64,000 bases of DNA from Flavobacterium subsaxonicum WB 4.1-42 = DSM 21790. Its GTDB lineage: Bacteria > Bacteroidota > Bacteroidia > Flavobacteriales > Flavobacteriaceae. Shown in pieces: positions 1 to 8,135 of the stretch; the first letter of the stretch is position 1; each line of letters begins with the position of its first letter. The stretch covers positions 248,001 through 312,000 of the forward strand of contig NZ_AUGP01000017.1 in NCBI RefSeq assembly GCF_000422725.1. The letters run 5' to 3'. Both the position numbers and the translations under genes were made by a program. The notes beneath the pieces are model-generated. The model was not told where the DNA came from and searched no databases. It saw only the letters and a program-made list of their open reading frames with translations.

Positions 1-203
1 TTAACCGGCCCTGACGCTTCTATTAAAGAAAATACGTTAAGCGTAGCATTGTCTACACTGTACAGGTAATCGCCCTTTAAGGCAAAAATAGCTAACGATC
101 CGCCTTTGCCATCGGCAGCGTTAGACGTACCACTGTCGCTATCGTCAGAACATCCTGCTATAGCCAGTACAACAAGAAGGCATAGTGTGTATATTTTTTT
201 CAT
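1..203 (-). CDS. Lipoprotein, partial (3' end beyond window)
   Basis: The start codon at 201-203 opens a reading frame that runs off the left edge of the window. The N-terminus is a lipoprotein signal peptide with the lipobox AIAGC and the lipid cysteine at residue 18, followed by an acidic SDDSDS stretch. Next comes GGSLAIFALKGDYLYSVD, which resembles the beta-propeller-like LVIVD repeat proteins of flavobacteria. It starts 2 bases after the stop of the lipoprotein gene upstream, so the two are almost certainly cotranscribed. Acidic residues just after the cysteine suggest export to the cell surface. The function is not known. Confidence 0.8.
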   Translation of the reverse strand, partial: MKKIYTLCLLVVLAIAGCSDDSDSGTSNAADGKGGSLAIFALKGDYLYSVDNATLNVFSLIEASGPV

Positions 204-205
204 AA

Positions 206-700
206 TTAAAGAGGATACCAGTTTATAATAATTGCATTTTCGTCGTACGGAATAGAGCTGTTATCGGGTGCTGTTTTTTGCGGAAATACGTTGCGGTTGC
301 GCTTAACCATGTAAATGGCATTATTATCGAGCGTAAGCGTAACAAGGTCTACCGCCTGGTTTATGTAAAGGGTGTTGCCGCGCATAGAAAGGTCGGTAGC
401 GCCGGGCACTTCTAAATAGGCCATAGGCGACGGATGCTGCGGATCTGAATAATTATAGATATGAAAACCACGGTTAACATCATTCACAAATAAATAATTG
501 TCTTTTATATATATTTTGCCCGACTTTGTTACAGCCTGCGGGTCCAGCAGGTGTATGGAGTTTTCCAGTTCGGTTCGTGTCATTACCGTTGCCCCGTAGC
601 CCGGGTTAACAATACCGGGGTCGTCGTCTCCGTGCCCGTAAATACAGCTTTGCAGCAGCAGCAATGCCACAAAAGCAACAATTAGTTTTATCTGTTTCAT
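206..700 (-). CDS. Small lipoprotein, LVIVD-like
   Basis: This encodes a 164-residue predicted lipoprotein with signal peptide and lipobox LLQSC (cysteine 19), then GHGDDD. The frame is open further upstream, but the ATG at 698-700 gives a proper signal peptide and the extra residues look unlike protein, so that start is chosen. The middle part (YIKDNYLFVNDVNRGFHIYN and DLSMRGNTLYINQAVDL) matches the repeat pattern of the LVIVD family. The end, IIINWYPL, resembles the usual C-terminus of short flavobacterial members, so I do not read it as truncated. It pairs with the lipoprotein gene 2 bases downstream. Its role is unknown. Confidence 0.75.
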   Translation of the reverse strand: MKQIKLIVAFVALLLLQSCIYGHGDDDPGIVNPGYGATVMTRTELENSIHLLDPQAVTKSGKIYIKDNYLFVNDVNRGFHIYNYSDPQHPSPMAYLEVPGATDLSMRGNTLYINQAVDLVTLTLDNNAIYMVKRNRNVFPQKTAPDNSSIPYDENAIIINWYPL

Positions 701-875
701 AATTAGCGATTTATTGTTAGATAGCCAAAACACAAAAGGGTTGCGTGGCAATGTTAAAATTTTAATGATTTGGTAACATTGCCCACTTAAATTTTTGCAC
801 CCCATATAAATTAGCCAATACAAATAGTAAGGCATGCATAATATTTATATATTTACAGTAAGTAAACAACACACC

Positions 876-1757
876 ATGAGTTATACCGATAAAATGCTTC
901 GCGATAATGCGCTTGCAGATAAAGTTATAGTAATTACCGGGGGCGGCAGCGGCCTTGGCAAAGCCATGACCAAATATTTTATGGAGCTTGGCGCCAGGGT
1001 AGCCATAACATCGCGCGATTTAGAGAAACTGCAAAACACCGCTAAAGAGCTCGAAGAACAAACCGGTGGCAAATGCCTTGCCGTACAGTGCGATGTACGT
1101 AATTATGATGAGGTAGAAAACATGCTTAAAGCCGTTTTAGATGCCTATGGAACCGTAAACGTGTTGCTAAACAATGCGGCCGGCAACTTTATATCGCCTA
1201 CAGAGCGGCTGTCTGCCAACGCGTTCGATACTATTATAGATATAGTGCTTAAAGGCTCTAAAAACTGTACGCTTGCCTTTGGCAAACACTGGATAGATAC
1301 CAAACAAACCAACACTACCATACTTAATATTGTAACCACCTATGCCTGGACGGGCTCTGCCTATGTAGTGCCAAGTGCCACCGCAAAAGCAGGTGTACTG
1401 GCCATGACACGCAGCCTTGCTGTAGAGTGGGCTAAGTACGGCATACGCTCTAACGCCATTGCACCGGGGCCCTTCCCCACCAAAGGTGCGTGGGACAGGC
1501 TATTGCCGGGCGACCTGAAAGAAAAATTTGACCTTGCCCAAAAGGTGCCGCTTAAGCGTGTGGGCGACCACCAGGAGCTGGCTAACATTGCAGCCTACCT
1601 TGTGTCTGATTTTTCGGCCTATGTAAATGGCGAAGTTATTACCATAGATGGCGGCGAGTGGCTTAAAGGTGCAGGGCAGTTTAACCTGTTAGAAGCCATA
1701 CCCGAAGAATTGTGGGATGAGCTGGAAGCCATGATTAAAGCGAAAAAAAATAAATAG
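876..1757 (+). CDS. SDR-family 2,4-dienoyl-CoA reductase-like enzyme
   Basis: This is a 293-residue short-chain dehydrogenase/reductase. The Rossmann motif TGGGSGLG is at residues 21-28 and NNAAG at 99-103. The usual YxxxK is replaced by VVPSATAKAG, with Ser167 and Lys171, and a tyrosine at 156 lies 15 residues before the lysine. That arrangement is the one known for mitochondrial-type 2,4-dienoyl-CoA reductase, and the C-terminal third (APGPFPTKGAW, FDLAQKVPLKRVGD) also follows that subfamily. The likely reaction is NADPH-dependent reduction of 2,4-dienoyl-CoA during degradation of unsaturated fatty acids. The ATG at 876 is preferred over an upstream start because homology begins there. It is divergent from the lipoprotein pair. 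Confidence 0.85.
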   Translation: MSYTDKMLRDNALADKVIVITGGGSGLGKAMTKYFMELGARVAITSRDLEKLQNTAKELEEQTGGKCLAVQCDVRNYDEVENMLKAVLDAYGTVNVLLNNAAGNFISPTERLSANAFDTIIDIVLKGSKNCTLAFGKHWIDTKQTNTTILNIVTTYAWTGSAYVVPSATAKAGVLAMTRSLAVEWAKYGIRSNAIAPGPFPTKGAWDRLLPGDLKEKFDLAQKVPLKRVGDHQELANIAAYLVSDFSAYVNGEVITIDGGEWLKGAGQFNLLEAIPEELWDELEAMIKAKKNK

Positions 1758-1820
1758 GCCGTTAGCAACAGGTTATGTTTGTATAACTAATATGTTGCCA
1801 ACCCCATATATTACTAATGA

Positions 1821-1847
1821 GGCAGAAAATTTTTCTGCCTTTTTTTA
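1821..1847 (+). terminator. Rho-independent terminator after the SDR gene
   Basis: A palindrome of GGCAGAAAA and TTTTCTGCC (1821-1839) is followed directly by a run of eight T. It lies 64 bases after the SDR stop and before the promoter of the next gene. Confidence 0.85.
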
Positions 1848-1890
1848 TTTATTTTTTCTATTTTATTTAGACTTAGTATAAATTAATAAT

Positions 1891-1898
1891 TATATTTG
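1891..1898 (+). promoter_or_regulatory. -7 promoter box (TATATTTG)
   Basis: TATATTTG matches the Bacteroidota -7 consensus TAnnTTTG and lies 41 bases before the ATG of the secreted HmuY-like gene. I see no clear TTTG -33 box at the right distance, so the call rests on the -7 box and position alone. Confidence 0.5.
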
Positions 1899-1939
1899 CG
1901 CTCGAAATATTATTCTTAATAAATCTAAATAACAACAAA

Positions 1940-3202
1940 ATGAAGAAAAATCTACTGTTAATGGCATCACTTTTTATAAGTGGCTTAATGTCTGCACAAG
2001 AAGTTAACGTTTCTCTTGGACAAGGCTATGCCAACCAGGTATTTTACAAATTCTCTACCAACACACAAACTCCTGTAGTTGCTGCAAGCTGGGATATTGC
2101 TTTTCAAAACGTAGTAGGCCAACAGGCTTTAGGAACTATCCGTGTTAACGATGGCAGAGGTATTACTGCTTACCAGGCATCTGCAACAGCTGCAGATTAT
2201 GCTACTATAGATGTTGCTGCACAAACAGGCTGGACACAACTATCTAACTCAGATACTGAGTGGGTTGGCGGTGCTTTAGACCAGGGTACTGCAGAGTACG
2301 GCTGGGGTAACTATAACCCGGTAACACACCATGTAGAAGGTGCAATTGTTTACGTACTTAAATATTCTGCTACGGTTTACAAAAAACTTTTCATAGAAGA
2401 TTATTTTGGTGGCTTTACATTTAAATATGCTACCTGGGATGGTACTGCATGGAGTGCCGATACTACTGCTACAGTAGCAAACAACGGTGCATTTACTACA
2501 ACTTTTAACTTTTACTCTTTAGATACTAACGGCCCTGTTACTGTTGCTCCTGTTGATACAGACTGGGATATGGTATTTACAAAATACACAACAAACCTTG
2601 GTACTACAGAGGAACCAATGCCTTACGTTGTAACAGGTACACTACACAACTCTGCTGCTGTTACTGTTGCCGAGACAGACCAGACAGGTACAGGCGCTGC
2701 CGTACTTCCTGCTGATGCTGCTTACTCTGAAGACATTAACACTATTGGTTACGACTGGAAAACGTTAAACGCAGGATTTACTTATGATATTGCTGCTAAC
2801 AAAACGTTCTACCTAAAAAGCACTACAGGTAACAGTATTTACAAATTATACTTTACATCTTTTGCAGGATCATCTACAGGTGCCCTTAGCTTTAACAAAC
2901 AAGATGTAACAGGCCTTTTATCTTTAGAAGATGTTACAGGCAACATTGCTTTCTCTGTATACCCTAACCCGTCTACAGATGGTAACGTAACTTTAATGTA
3001 CGACCTTAAAAACAATACATCAGATAAAAACACAGTAAGCGTTTTCTCTTTAACAGGAGCTAAAGTATTTGAAACTCAAATTACAAGCAACGCTGGTTTT
3101 TACACTAAAGACCTTAACCTTTCTTCTTTAAGCGCTGGTATTTACATCCTTAAATTAGATGCTGGTTCTGTAACTAAAACTCAAAAACTTGTTATTAAAT
3201 AA
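1940..3202 (+). CDS. Secreted protein with two HmuY-like domains and T9SS tag
   Basis: This 420-residue protein has a Sec signal peptide (first ~19 residues, ending SAQ) and two successive domains that each contain a tryptophan-aspartate signature, SWDIAFQNV near residue 50 and DWDMVFTKY near 210. Each carries the tyrosine/lysine-rich beta strands of the HmuY family (YKKLFIEDY, YKLYFTSF). HmuY of Porphyromonas binds haem at the surface. The last ~80 residues, starting FSVYPNPS and ending in SLSAGIYILKL...KLVIK, are a type A T9SS sorting domain, so the product is secreted or surface-attached. Base composition is lower in GC than the neighbours and codon use looks biased, as in strongly expressed genes. 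The haem link is inferred from the family only. Confidence 0.8.
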   Translation: MKKNLLLMASLFISGLMSAQEVNVSLGQGYANQVFYKFSTNTQTPVVAASWDIAFQNVVGQQALGTIRVNDGRGITAYQASATAADYATIDVAAQTGWTQLSNSDTEWVGGALDQGTAEYGWGNYNPVTHHVEGAIVYVLKYSATVYKKLFIEDYFGGFTFKYATWDGTAWSADTTATVANNGAFTTTFNFYSLDTNGPVTVAPVDTDWDMVFTKYTTNLGTTEEPMPYVVTGTLHNSAAVTVAETDQTGTGAAVLPADAAYSEDINTIGYDWKTLNAGFTYDIAANKTFYLKSTTGNSIYKLYFTSFAGSSTGALSFNKQDVTGLLSLEDVTGNIAFSVYPNPSTDGNVTLMYDLKNNTSDKNTVSVFSLTGAKVFETQITSNAGFYTKDLNLSSLSAGIYILKLDAGSVTKTQKLVIK

Positions 3203-3240
3203 TTAGTTTTTTGGGGTGTTAGTAACACCAAAATAGTAAA

Positions 3241-3271
3241 GCCGGCAAAAGCAATTTTGCCGGCTTTTTTT
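3241..3271 (+). terminator. Rho-independent terminator
   Basis: GCCGGCAAAA and TTTTGCCGGC (3241-3264, loop GCAA) form a perfect 10-bp stem followed by seven T. It ends the transcript of the secreted HmuY-like gene and separates it from parA. Confidence 0.92.
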
Positions 3272-3361
3272 ATTCTTGCCCTATTTGGGCATTGTTAACA
3301 ATTTACGTTTTCAGGAACCATAAATAATTGTATTTTTACGGTTCAAAAATTTTAATCATAA

Positions 3362-4138
3362 ATGGGTAAGATCATTGCCATTGCCAACCAAAAAGGTGGC
3401 GTAGGGAAAACAACCACAACGGTAAACCTTGCAGCTGCGTTAGGTGTTCTCGAAAAAAAAGTGTTGCTTATTGATGCCGACCCTCAGGCCAATGCCAGCT
3501 CTGGCCTTGGTATAGATGTAGAGTCGGTAGAGATTGGTACTTACCAGATACTGGAGCACAGCAACACCCCAGACGAAGCTACTATGGAATGTACAGCCCC
3601 TAATGTTTGGGTAATACCATCGCACATAGACCTTGTAGCTATAGAAATAGAGCTTGTAGATAAAGAAAACAGAGAGTACATGCTTAAACAGGCGCTGGCA
3701 AGCGTTAAAGATAAGTACGATTATATTTTAATAGACTGCGCGCCATCTTTAGGCCTGCTAACCCTTAATGCCCTTACCGCTGCAGATAGCGTTATCATTC
3801 CCATTCAATGCGAATATTTTGCGCTCGAAGGTTTAGGCAAACTGTTAAATACCATAAAGAGTGTACAAAAAATACACAATCCGGAGTTAGATATAGAAGG
3901 CCTGCTGCTAACCATGTACGATGCCCGTTTAAGGCTGTCTAACCAGGTGGTAGAAGAGGTGCAAAAACATTTTAACGAAATGGTGTTTAGCACCATTATA
4001 CAACGAAACATTAAGCTTAGCGAAGCCCCAAGCTTTGGCGAAAGTATTATTAACTATGATGCTACCAGCAAAGGCGCATCCAACTACCTGCACTTAGCAG
4101 AAGAAGTTATAAAGAAAAATAGTAAAGTAGGTTTATGA
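3362..4138 (+). CDS. parA: Chromosome partitioning ATPase ParA (Soj)
   Basis: This is a 258-residue deviant Walker A ATPase. The P-loop KGGVGKTT spans residues 11-18, followed by LLIDADPQANASSGLG and the Walker B region DYILIDCAPSLG. The length and C-terminus (FGESIINYD) are typical of chromosomal ParA/Soj. With ParB it moves replicated origins apart on the nucleoid. It overlaps parB by 4 bases (ATGA), so the two are translationally coupled. A chromosomal parAB pair usually lies near the replication origin in many bacteria, but I saw no parS site or oriC here. Confidence 0.97.
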   Translation: MGKIIAIANQKGGVGKTTTTVNLAAALGVLEKKVLLIDADPQANASSGLGIDVESVEIGTYQILEHSNTPDEATMECTAPNVWVIPSHIDLVAIEIELVDKENREYMLKQALASVKDKYDYILIDCAPSLGLLTLNALTAADSVIIPIQCEYFALEGLGKLLNTIKSVQKIHNPELDIEGLLLTMYDARLRLSNQVVEEVQKHFNEMVFSTIIQRNIKLSEAPSFGESIINYDATSKGASNYLHLAEEVIKKNSKVGL

Positions 4139-5034
4139 AAGCAGTAAAAAAACAAGCCCTTGGCAGAGGTTTATCGGCACTATTAAAAGATCCTGAAAAC
4201 GACATTAAGTCGGTTGAGGATAAAAATGCCGATAAGGTAGTGGGTAACATTATAGAGCTTGAATTAGATGCTATAGAAATAAACCCTTTCCAGCCCAGGA
4301 CCAGCTTTAACCAGGAGGCCCTGCAAGAGCTAAGCACATCTATAAAAGAGCTTGGGGTTATACAGCCCATTACAGTACGTAAGCTCGATTATAACAAATA
4401 CCAATTAATATCGGGAGAGCGCAGGCTAAGGGCAAGTAAGCTTGCCGGCTTAACGCACATACCGTCGTACATTCGTATTGCAAACGATAACGAGTCGCTT
4501 GTAATGGCTCTTGTAGAGAACATACAGCGCCATGACCTGGACCCTATAGAAATTGCATTATCCTACCAAAGGCTTATAGACGAGATACAGCTTACACAAG
4601 AGCAAATGAGCGACCGTGTGGGAAAAAAACGCTCTACCATAGCCAATTACCTTCGCCTGCTTAAGCTGGACCCAATTATCCAGACCGGCATTCGCGATGG
4701 CTTTATTACCATGGGTCACGGCCGTGCCATCATCAATATAGAAGACCACGACGCCCAGGCAGATATTTACCAAAAAATTGTTAGCCGCAACCTTTCGGTT
4801 CGCGAAACAGAGGCTTTGGTAAAAAGCTACCACGAAAGCCTGTTGCCAACAGCCGAAAAAAGCACTGCAAAAAGCACCTCGTTTGAGGTTAACGACGATG
4901 AGAAAAAATCGTTTACCAACTTTTTTGGCGCAAAAGTAGATGTTAAGGTAGATGCTAAGGGTAAAGGTAAAATTACCATCCCTTTCCACTCCGAAGAAGA
5001 TTTTAACAGGATTATTAAACTGATAAACAGTTAG
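4135..5034 (+). CDS. parB: Chromosome partitioning protein ParB
   Basis: This is a 299-residue ParB/Spo0J protein. The N-terminal ParB domain holds the CTP-binding motif GERR (in ISGERRLRASKLAGL) and PFQPR. A central helix-turn-helix (MSDRVGKKRSTIANYLRLL) would bind parS. A short dimerisation domain is at the C-terminus. ParB loads at parS, spreads as a CTP-dependent clamp and partners with ParA, encoded directly upstream with a 4-base overlap. Its stop codon overlaps the GTG start of the next gene by one base, extending the operon. Confidence 0.97.
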   Translation: MKAVKKQALGRGLSALLKDPENDIKSVEDKNADKVVGNIIELELDAIEINPFQPRTSFNQEALQELSTSIKELGVIQPITVRKLDYNKYQLISGERRLRASKLAGLTHIPSYIRIANDNESLVMALVENIQRHDLDPIEIALSYQRLIDEIQLTQEQMSDRVGKKRSTIANYLRLLKLDPIIQTGIRDGFITMGHGRAIINIEDHDAQADIYQKIVSRNLSVRETEALVKSYHESLLPTAEKSTAKSTSFEVNDDEKKSFTNFFGAKVDVKVDAKGKGKITIPFHSEEDFNRIIKLINS

Positions 5035-5603
5035 TGAAAAGTATATTTTATATATTCATAACACTATTGCTTTTATCTACTGGCGCCCAGGCGCAGGAAG
5101 ATCTAAAAGTTGATATAGAAACCGTAAAAGACTCTGCCCTGCTTAAGCCTTATACTATAGATGCGCTGGCTCCGGCAAAGGCATCATTTTATGCGGCTAT
5201 ACTGCCGGGACTGGGCCAGGTGTATAACAAACAGTACTGGAAGGTACCGTTAGTATATGGTGCCATGGGTTTTAGCCTGTACAACTATTCTTTTAATAAT
5301 ACCGAATATCATAAGTATAGAGATGCTTATAAAGATGTGCTTGCGGGCCGCCCCCTAACGGGAGAACTGGCCGACTTTGATGCCGACAGGCTTATAAGGG
5401 CGCAAAAATTTCACCAGCGTAACCGCGACCTCTCTATGCTAATTACCGTAGGCCTCTATGCACTCCAAATTATAGATGCCAACGTTAGCGCGCACCTTTC
5501 GCAATTTAACGTAAACGAGAACCTCTCTTTAAAACCAGACCTGCAACAAAACCAGATCGATTTTAAACGCAATGTGGCCATCTCGCTAAATTATCAATTT
5601 TAA
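5034..5603 (+). CDS. DUF5683 domain membrane protein
   Basis: This is a 189-residue protein with a signal peptide (ends GAQAQE). Its GTG start overlaps the last base of the parB stop. The core ILPGLGQVYNKQYWKVPLVYG and the later LITVGLYALQIIDANVSAHL are characteristic of the DUF5683 family, in which two hydrophobic segments lie next to a glycine-rich PGLGQ motif. The family is restricted to Bacteroidota, sits next to parB in many genomes, and has no established function. It is predicted to be in the cell envelope. Confidence 0.85.
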   Translation: MKSIFYIFITLLLLSTGAQAQEDLKVDIETVKDSALLKPYTIDALAPAKASFYAAILPGLGQVYNKQYWKVPLVYGAMGFSLYNYSFNNTEYHKYRDAYKDVLAGRPLTGELADFDADRLIRAQKFHQRNRDLSMLITVGLYALQIIDANVSAHLSQFNVNENLSLKPDLQQNQIDFKRNVAISLNYQF

Positions 5604-5614
5604 CCAAACACCAA

Positions 5615-6313
5615 ATGAAGATTGCACTGTTAGGCTATGGCAAAATGGGCAAAGTAATAGAACGTATTGCTTTAGAAAGAGGCCACGAAATTGTTTTGAG
5701 AAAAAGAGGAGCCGACTCCTTTGATGGCCTTGCCGATGCCGATGTGGCAATAGATTTTAGTATTCCTGATGCTGCGGTGGGCAATATTTCGGCCTGCCTT
5801 AACAGCGATGTACCCGTAATTAGCGGTACTACAGGCTGGTTAGAGCACTACCATGATATGGCACAATTGTGCGAGCAAAAAGGTGGCGCCTTTATTTACG
5901 GCTCTAACTTTAGCCTTGGCGTAAATATATTTTTTGAGCTTAACACCCACCTTGCCAAAATGATGGCTAACCTTAAGCAATATAAGGTTACTATGGAAGA
6001 GGTGCACCATACCCAAAAGCTGGATGCCCCAAGCGGTACGGCAATAACCCTTGCTAAAGATATTATTAACCATTCTGATTATGCCGGCTGGGCTATTGGC
6101 AACCCAAAAGAGGGCGATATTTTTATTGACGCCAAACGTGTAGAGGGCGTACCGGGTACGCATACCGTTACGTACGATTCTGATGTTGATGCCATCGAAA
6201 TTAAACACACTGCCCACAGCCGCGAAGGTTTTGCCCTTGGTGCCGTTGTAGCTGCCGAATGGCTTATTGGCAAAAAAGGCGTGTACAGCATGAAAGATGT
6301 ACTGGGCCTGTAA
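5615..6313 (+). CDS. dapB: 4-hydroxy-tetrahydrodipicolinate reductase DapB
   Basis: This 232-residue enzyme catalyses NAD(P)H-dependent reduction of hydroxy-tetrahydrodipicolinate in the diaminopimelate/lysine pathway. The N-terminal dinucleotide motif is GYGKMGKVI (residues 7-15). SGTTGW and the catalytic region EVHHTQKLDAPSGTA, with the paired histidines and the substrate-binding lysine, are intact. It is shorter than the ~270-residue E. coli enzyme, as is common in Bacteroidota. It lies 11 bases after the DUF5683 gene and probably shares its transcript. Confidence 0.96.
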   Translation: MKIALLGYGKMGKVIERIALERGHEIVLRKRGADSFDGLADADVAIDFSIPDAAVGNISACLNSDVPVISGTTGWLEHYHDMAQLCEQKGGAFIYGSNFSLGVNIFFELNTHLAKMMANLKQYKVTMEEVHHTQKLDAPSGTAITLAKDIINHSDYAGWAIGNPKEGDIFIDAKRVEGVPGTHTVTYDSDVDAIEIKHTAHSREGFALGAVVAAEWLIGKKGVYSMKDVLGL

Positions 6314-6359
6314 CAAATTATACCGTTATACTACATATATATAAAATACATACAATACA

Positions 6360-8036
6360 ATGACACTATTACAATGGTTTATATTTTTCCTGGTTGTACA
6401 GGTAGTACACTTTGCAGGCACATGGAACCTATATAAAACAGCTGGCCGCAAACCGTGGGAAGCTGCCGTACCCGTTTACAATGCTATAGTTTTAATGCAA
6501 ATAATAAACAGGCCGCGCTGGTGGGTAATTTTGTTGTTTATACCTATTGTAAACCTTATTATGTTCCCTGTGCTGTGGGTGCAAACTTTACAGGTTTTTG
6601 GCAAACGCTCTGCTACCGATATGATATTGGGTATTGTAACCCTTGGCTTTTACGTGTACTACGTTAACTATGCCGGTACACCGGTTTACAACCCGGAGAG
6701 GGAATCAAAAGACAGTACCCTTGGATCGTTACTATTTGCAGTAGTAGTTGCCACCATAGTGCATACCTACGTAATTCAGCCGTTTCAGATACCAACAGCA
6801 TCATTAGAAAAAACATTGCTCGTAGGCGACTTTCTGTTTGTAAGTAAATTACATTACGGGGCACGTGTACCCATGACTACCGTTGCAGCTCCAATGGTAC
6901 ATGATGCCATTCCGCTAATAAATACAAAATCATATAGTAGCTGGCCACAGTTACCTTATTTAAGATTTCCAGGTTTTAATAAAATAGAAAAGAATGATAT
7001 TGTGGTTTTTAACTGGCCGGCAGATACACTTTCCAACCCTGATATCAAAAGCAGTTCTGTTCTTAAAAAACCGGTAGACAAAAAAATGAACTATGTTAAA
7101 CGTTGCGTAGGTACACCGGGTGATAAGCTGGAGATAAAAGATGGCCTTGTATTTATAAATGATAAAGAATTAACACTTTCTGACAGGGCTAAAGTACAGT
7201 ACTACTTTGATATTGAAACTAAAGGAGACATAAGCCAGGATTTCTTAAACGCTTATAAGATTAAAGAATACTGGAGGTCTTACAAAATTAAAAGCGAACT
7301 TTGGGATAACCAGGAAGTGCAGCGATACCTAAAAGGTCAGTCGCATTTAGTGGAAACTAAAAGAGATAGTACTTTTGTAGAGGTTTCCGGTTTTGTAAGC
7401 GAAGATTACCGCTTAAAACTGGACATGCAACCCTCTATGACTAACCTTCATGCCAACCTTACGTTCGAGAAGGCTGACAAACTTAAACAAGACCCGTTTG
7501 TAAAATCAGTTACCAGGTCGGTTTACCCTGCCAATGGCGAAAAAGATATCTTCCCACAAACCCACCCTGACTGGAGTGTAGACAAAATGGGACCTTTTAC
7601 CATTCCGCAGGAAGATGTAACCGTGCAGTTAACTAAAGAAAACCTGCCATTATACAAACTTATAATTGAAGATTACGAACATAACGACCTTAAAGTTACC
7701 GGAGATGAGATACGTATTAACGGACAGGTAGCTACATCATACACATTTAAACAAAACTACTATTGGATGATGGGCGATAACCGCCACAACTCTTTAGACA
7801 GCCGCTATTTTGGTTTTGTACCTTTCGATCACGTTGTAGGTAAACCTGTATTTATCTGGATGAGTTTAGATGAAGATGTGCCGTGGGGCAAAATTGGTGA
7901 TAAAATACGTTGGGACAGGATGTTTACCACCGTTGATGGCGATGGCGAACCGGTATCGTATTTTAAATACTTTATTATTTTATTGGTAGGCTATTTTGTG
8001 TTTGATTATTTCAGGAAAAAGAAAAAAACAGCTTAA
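6360..8036 (+). CDS. lepB: Signal peptidase I (long Bacteroidota form)
   Basis: This 558-residue membrane protease removes Sec signal peptides. The first ~110 residues are a hydrophobic DUF5684-like segment with several transmembrane helices. A further helix around 120-138 precedes the catalytic Ser148 in IPTASLEKTL, where most enzymes have PSxSMxPTL. The general-base lysine is K247 in MNYVKRCVGTPGDKLE. The GDN box (GDNRHNSLDSRYFG) begins at 472. About 200 residues separate the lysine region from GDN, far more than in E. coli LepB. A final transmembrane helix and basic tail end the protein. It lies 46 bases after dapB. Confidence 0.93.
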   Translation: MTLLQWFIFFLVVQVVHFAGTWNLYKTAGRKPWEAAVPVYNAIVLMQIINRPRWWVILLFIPIVNLIMFPVLWVQTLQVFGKRSATDMILGIVTLGFYVYYVNYAGTPVYNPERESKDSTLGSLLFAVVVATIVHTYVIQPFQIPTASLEKTLLVGDFLFVSKLHYGARVPMTTVAAPMVHDAIPLINTKSYSSWPQLPYLRFPGFNKIEKNDIVVFNWPADTLSNPDIKSSSVLKKPVDKKMNYVKRCVGTPGDKLEIKDGLVFINDKELTLSDRAKVQYYFDIETKGDISQDFLNAYKIKEYWRSYKIKSELWDNQEVQRYLKGQSHLVETKRDSTFVEVSGFVSEDYRLKLDMQPSMTNLHANLTFEKADKLKQDPFVKSVTRSVYPANGEKDIFPQTHPDWSVDKMGPFTIPQEDVTVQLTKENLPLYKLIIEDYEHNDLKVTGDEIRINGQVATSYTFKQNYYWMMGDNRHNSLDSRYFGFVPFDHVVGKPVFIWMSLDEDVPWGKIGDKIRWDRMFTTVDGDGEPVSYFKYFIILLVGYFVFDYFRKKKKTA

Positions 8037-8038
8037 CA

Positions 8039-8133
8039 GTTGATTTGAAAATTTGAAGATTTGGAAATTAAAGGATATCCCTGCATTTTCAAATCTTCAA
8101 GTTACCAAATTTTCAAATCTTCAATTAATCAAC
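8039..8133. repeat. Inverted and direct repeat between lepB and the WbqC-like gene
   Basis: The 15-base unit TTTTCAAATCTTCAA occurs twice in direct orientation (8086-8100 and 8110-8124). A near copy in the opposite orientation lies at 8053-8067 (one mismatch). The outer ends, GTTGATT at 8039 and AATCAAC ending at 8133, are also inverted. The whole stretch could fold as a long imperfect hairpin in the mRNA just before the next start codon. Confidence 0.65.
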
Positions 8134-8135
8134 AC

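Noticed and set aside
1..700. Possible frameshift or truncation of one larger LVIVD protein into two frames
   Set aside because: Each frame has its own signal peptide and lipobox, and the first ends in a C-terminus typical of the short family. They are two complete adjacent genes, the second cut only by the window edge.
3272..5034. parS or oriC near parAB
   Set aside because: I looked for the TGTTNCACGTGAAACA-type parS and for DnaA-box clusters around parAB and saw none. A tool-based scan could still find diverged sites.
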